A DNA stretch of 64,000 nucleotides. It comes from Bretschneidera sinensis. Lineage: Eukaryota; Streptophyta; Magnoliopsida; Brassicales; Akaniaceae. The stretch is taken from the NCBI GenBank assembly GCA_023935145.1, contig CM043701.1, positions 68,863,317-68,927,316 of the forward strand, given 5' to 3'. Every line of letters begins with the position of its first letter. The first letter of the stretch is position 1. Positions 62,883 through 64,000 of this stretch are shown here, one piece after another. The position numbers and the translations under genes are program-made. The notes under the pieces were generated by a model, which worked only from the letters and a program-made list of their open reading frames with translations, did no database searches and was not told where the DNA came from.

Positions 62883-64000
62883 TGTAACGACCTATCCCAG
62901 GTTTGCTACCCCCGAGACGGTGTCATCACATTTTGAGAATCCTAGCACGACACATATATGCAACAATAAAATAATACTAACAAAAAATTTTATTTTCAAT
63001 CCTAAACCCTCAACAGAGGAGGTACATAAATCTGATATTAGCTTACACATAATATACAACGTAAAATGCATGAATATTTACAAATACTTATTTATTTCAT
63101 TTTCTCACTAGTCTGAGGATATTGACACATACGTGGCTTACAGAAAATGAATCCGTCCGACTCTCAACCCACTAAACTATTTGTCCTGTCTACTACCTTA
63201 AATCATTGTACAATGAGGAATGAGCTTCACAAGCTCAGTGAATTAAATTTACTAAAAGTATTCAAATTTCATAAATAGCTTGTTAATATTTAATCATTTA
63301 TTTCTCCTATAACTGGATAATATCATAATGTCTAACATTTAAATAATTCATATCTTATCATATTTCTATGTCTTTTTCTCACTGTAACCATCTCTCTGTG
63401 AGACTCATCTATCTATAAATAAATTTACAATAATACTCCACCTGTTGACAGGTTGTTATTATCTTAGACCGACCCCTTCTCGGTTCTTTACAGCTTATCA
63501 CGGCTGTCACGGAATTTATTTCTAGCATATATCGATTGTCGCGGTGTCCTTTTTATTTTTAGCATATACCGGCTGTCACAGTTATTCTATTAGACCAGCC
63601 CCTTCCCGATTCTTTTGGTTATTTTATTTAATGCATATGCATATGAACAATGATATGAAATATGCATATGAATAGTAATATAAACACCATATGAATTCAA
63701 AATATTTAAATTAACTATCCGGTCTTTTCTCAATTTTCTGCTTAATAAATTTCACAATTTTCTTCTCCTCATATATCACATCAATTTATTCACTAACTAG
63801 TCAAAATCTCTTTATCACCATCATTATTAAATCAACTCATTATTCTAAAAATATTTATTTTCACATAATAATTTTCTATGTGATTAATATACTTACCATA
63901 CATATCAATTAAATTTTTATCTACCATCAAGCATAAGCTAATAATTTATTTTAATATTATTGCTAGATATTTGATTTTTATGTAGATTACTTAAAGTAAA
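62883..64000 (-). repeat. D 5' LTR, partial (window edge)
   Basis: It starts TGTAACGACCTATCCC on plus and runs off the window. It is collinear with 46359-47480, then has about 60 bp absent from the left copy (about 63925-63984), then ATTACTTAAAGTAAA matching 56832 onward. It carries the same repeat block as the left copy (about 63470-63620) and a shorter spacer at 63440 (a deletion relative to 46910-46990). Confidence 0.93.

Larger units (their letters stand above)
46359..64000 (-). mobile_element. D: Tekay-type Ty3/gypsy element with nested C2 and SINE (runs off the right edge)
   Basis: Minus-strand order: 5' LTR (62883 to beyond 64000), primer site (62867-62878), gag, protease, RT, RNase H, integrase, 3' LTR. 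The 3' LTR is split into 46359-47480 and 56835-57699 by Athila element C2. Assignment rests on the integrase tail (VFLKIPPWKGVLRFKKKRKL, SLLRKY), which is characteristic of Tekay/Del chromoviruses, and on RT and RNase H type. All frames are broken. The D LTR would be about 2 kb when complete. TSD cannot be checked because the other end is outside the window. Confidence 0.9.

Overview
The window is plant nuclear DNA, almost certainly from an AT-rich flowering-plant genome. It is a nested pile of LTR retrotransposons with no convincing intact host gene. The evidence is Ty1/copia (SIRE- and Tork-like) and Ty3/gypsy (Athila- and Tekay-like) domains, LTRs ending TG...CA with 5-bp target-site duplications (TSDs), initiator-Met-tRNA primer sites, a tRNA-derived SINE and a TRIM array. 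The species cannot be named from sequence alone. All element boundaries, TSDs and spacings below were read by eye.

Layout. 1-1179: non-element DNA with a purine tract. 1180-18080: old SIRE-type copia element A1 (minus strand), interrupted by a Tekay-type solo LTR (3617-4576, TSD GTAAT), Tork-type copia B1 (6966-12911, TSD GGCCT) and B-type solo LTR B3 (13251-14149, TSD AATAA). 18081-19433: remnant with a 33-bp minisatellite and a plant-transposon gag-like ORF. 19434-24956: Athila-like C1, truncated before RT, carrying a tandem TRIM array (22326-23686, TSD GAAAG). 24957-25753: truncated B-type LTR B4. 25754-30111: unclassified LTR-like sequence, then a probable old pararetrovirus (caulimovirid) fragment split by Athila-type solo LTR C3 (27759-29070, TSD CACAT). 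30112-39735: A2, a very young SIRE-type copia element (TSD CAAAT, near-identical LTRs) with open gag, pol and a third ORF. 40131-46170: Tork-type copia B2. 46359-64000: Tekay-type gypsy D (minus strand), whose 3' LTR was entered by near-complete Athila element C2 (47481-56834) and whose gag was entered by a SINE.

Main observation. The A, B and C families each carry, upstream of the LTR TATA box, an array of short CpG-containing palindromic motifs. The motif differs by family: CCAGTCGACTGG in A, variants of GGCGCCGCGGCC in B, GCGATCGAGCGCA in C. Motif-to-motif distances are mostly 20-22, 31-32, 41-44 or 51-52 bp, close to whole numbers of DNA helical turns, so the sites would lie on one face of the helix. 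In A2 the same array occurs a second time inside the element, just upstream of a separate TATA box and of ORF3. ORF3 encodes a non-membrane protein with a plant-transposon-like core and a C-terminal helix. The decayed relative A1 has the same layout and spacing but a different motif variant in both its arrays. This suggests a promoter-operator system, possibly self-regulated. The function is inference; the pattern is in the sequence.

Other notable points: an in-frame UAG between gag and pol conserved in A1 and A2; an in-frame deletion of the RT catalytic core in young A2; and two unrelated insertions (B1 and the TRIM array) with perfect TSDs whose 5' LTR is replaced by an inverted copy of the LTR end.
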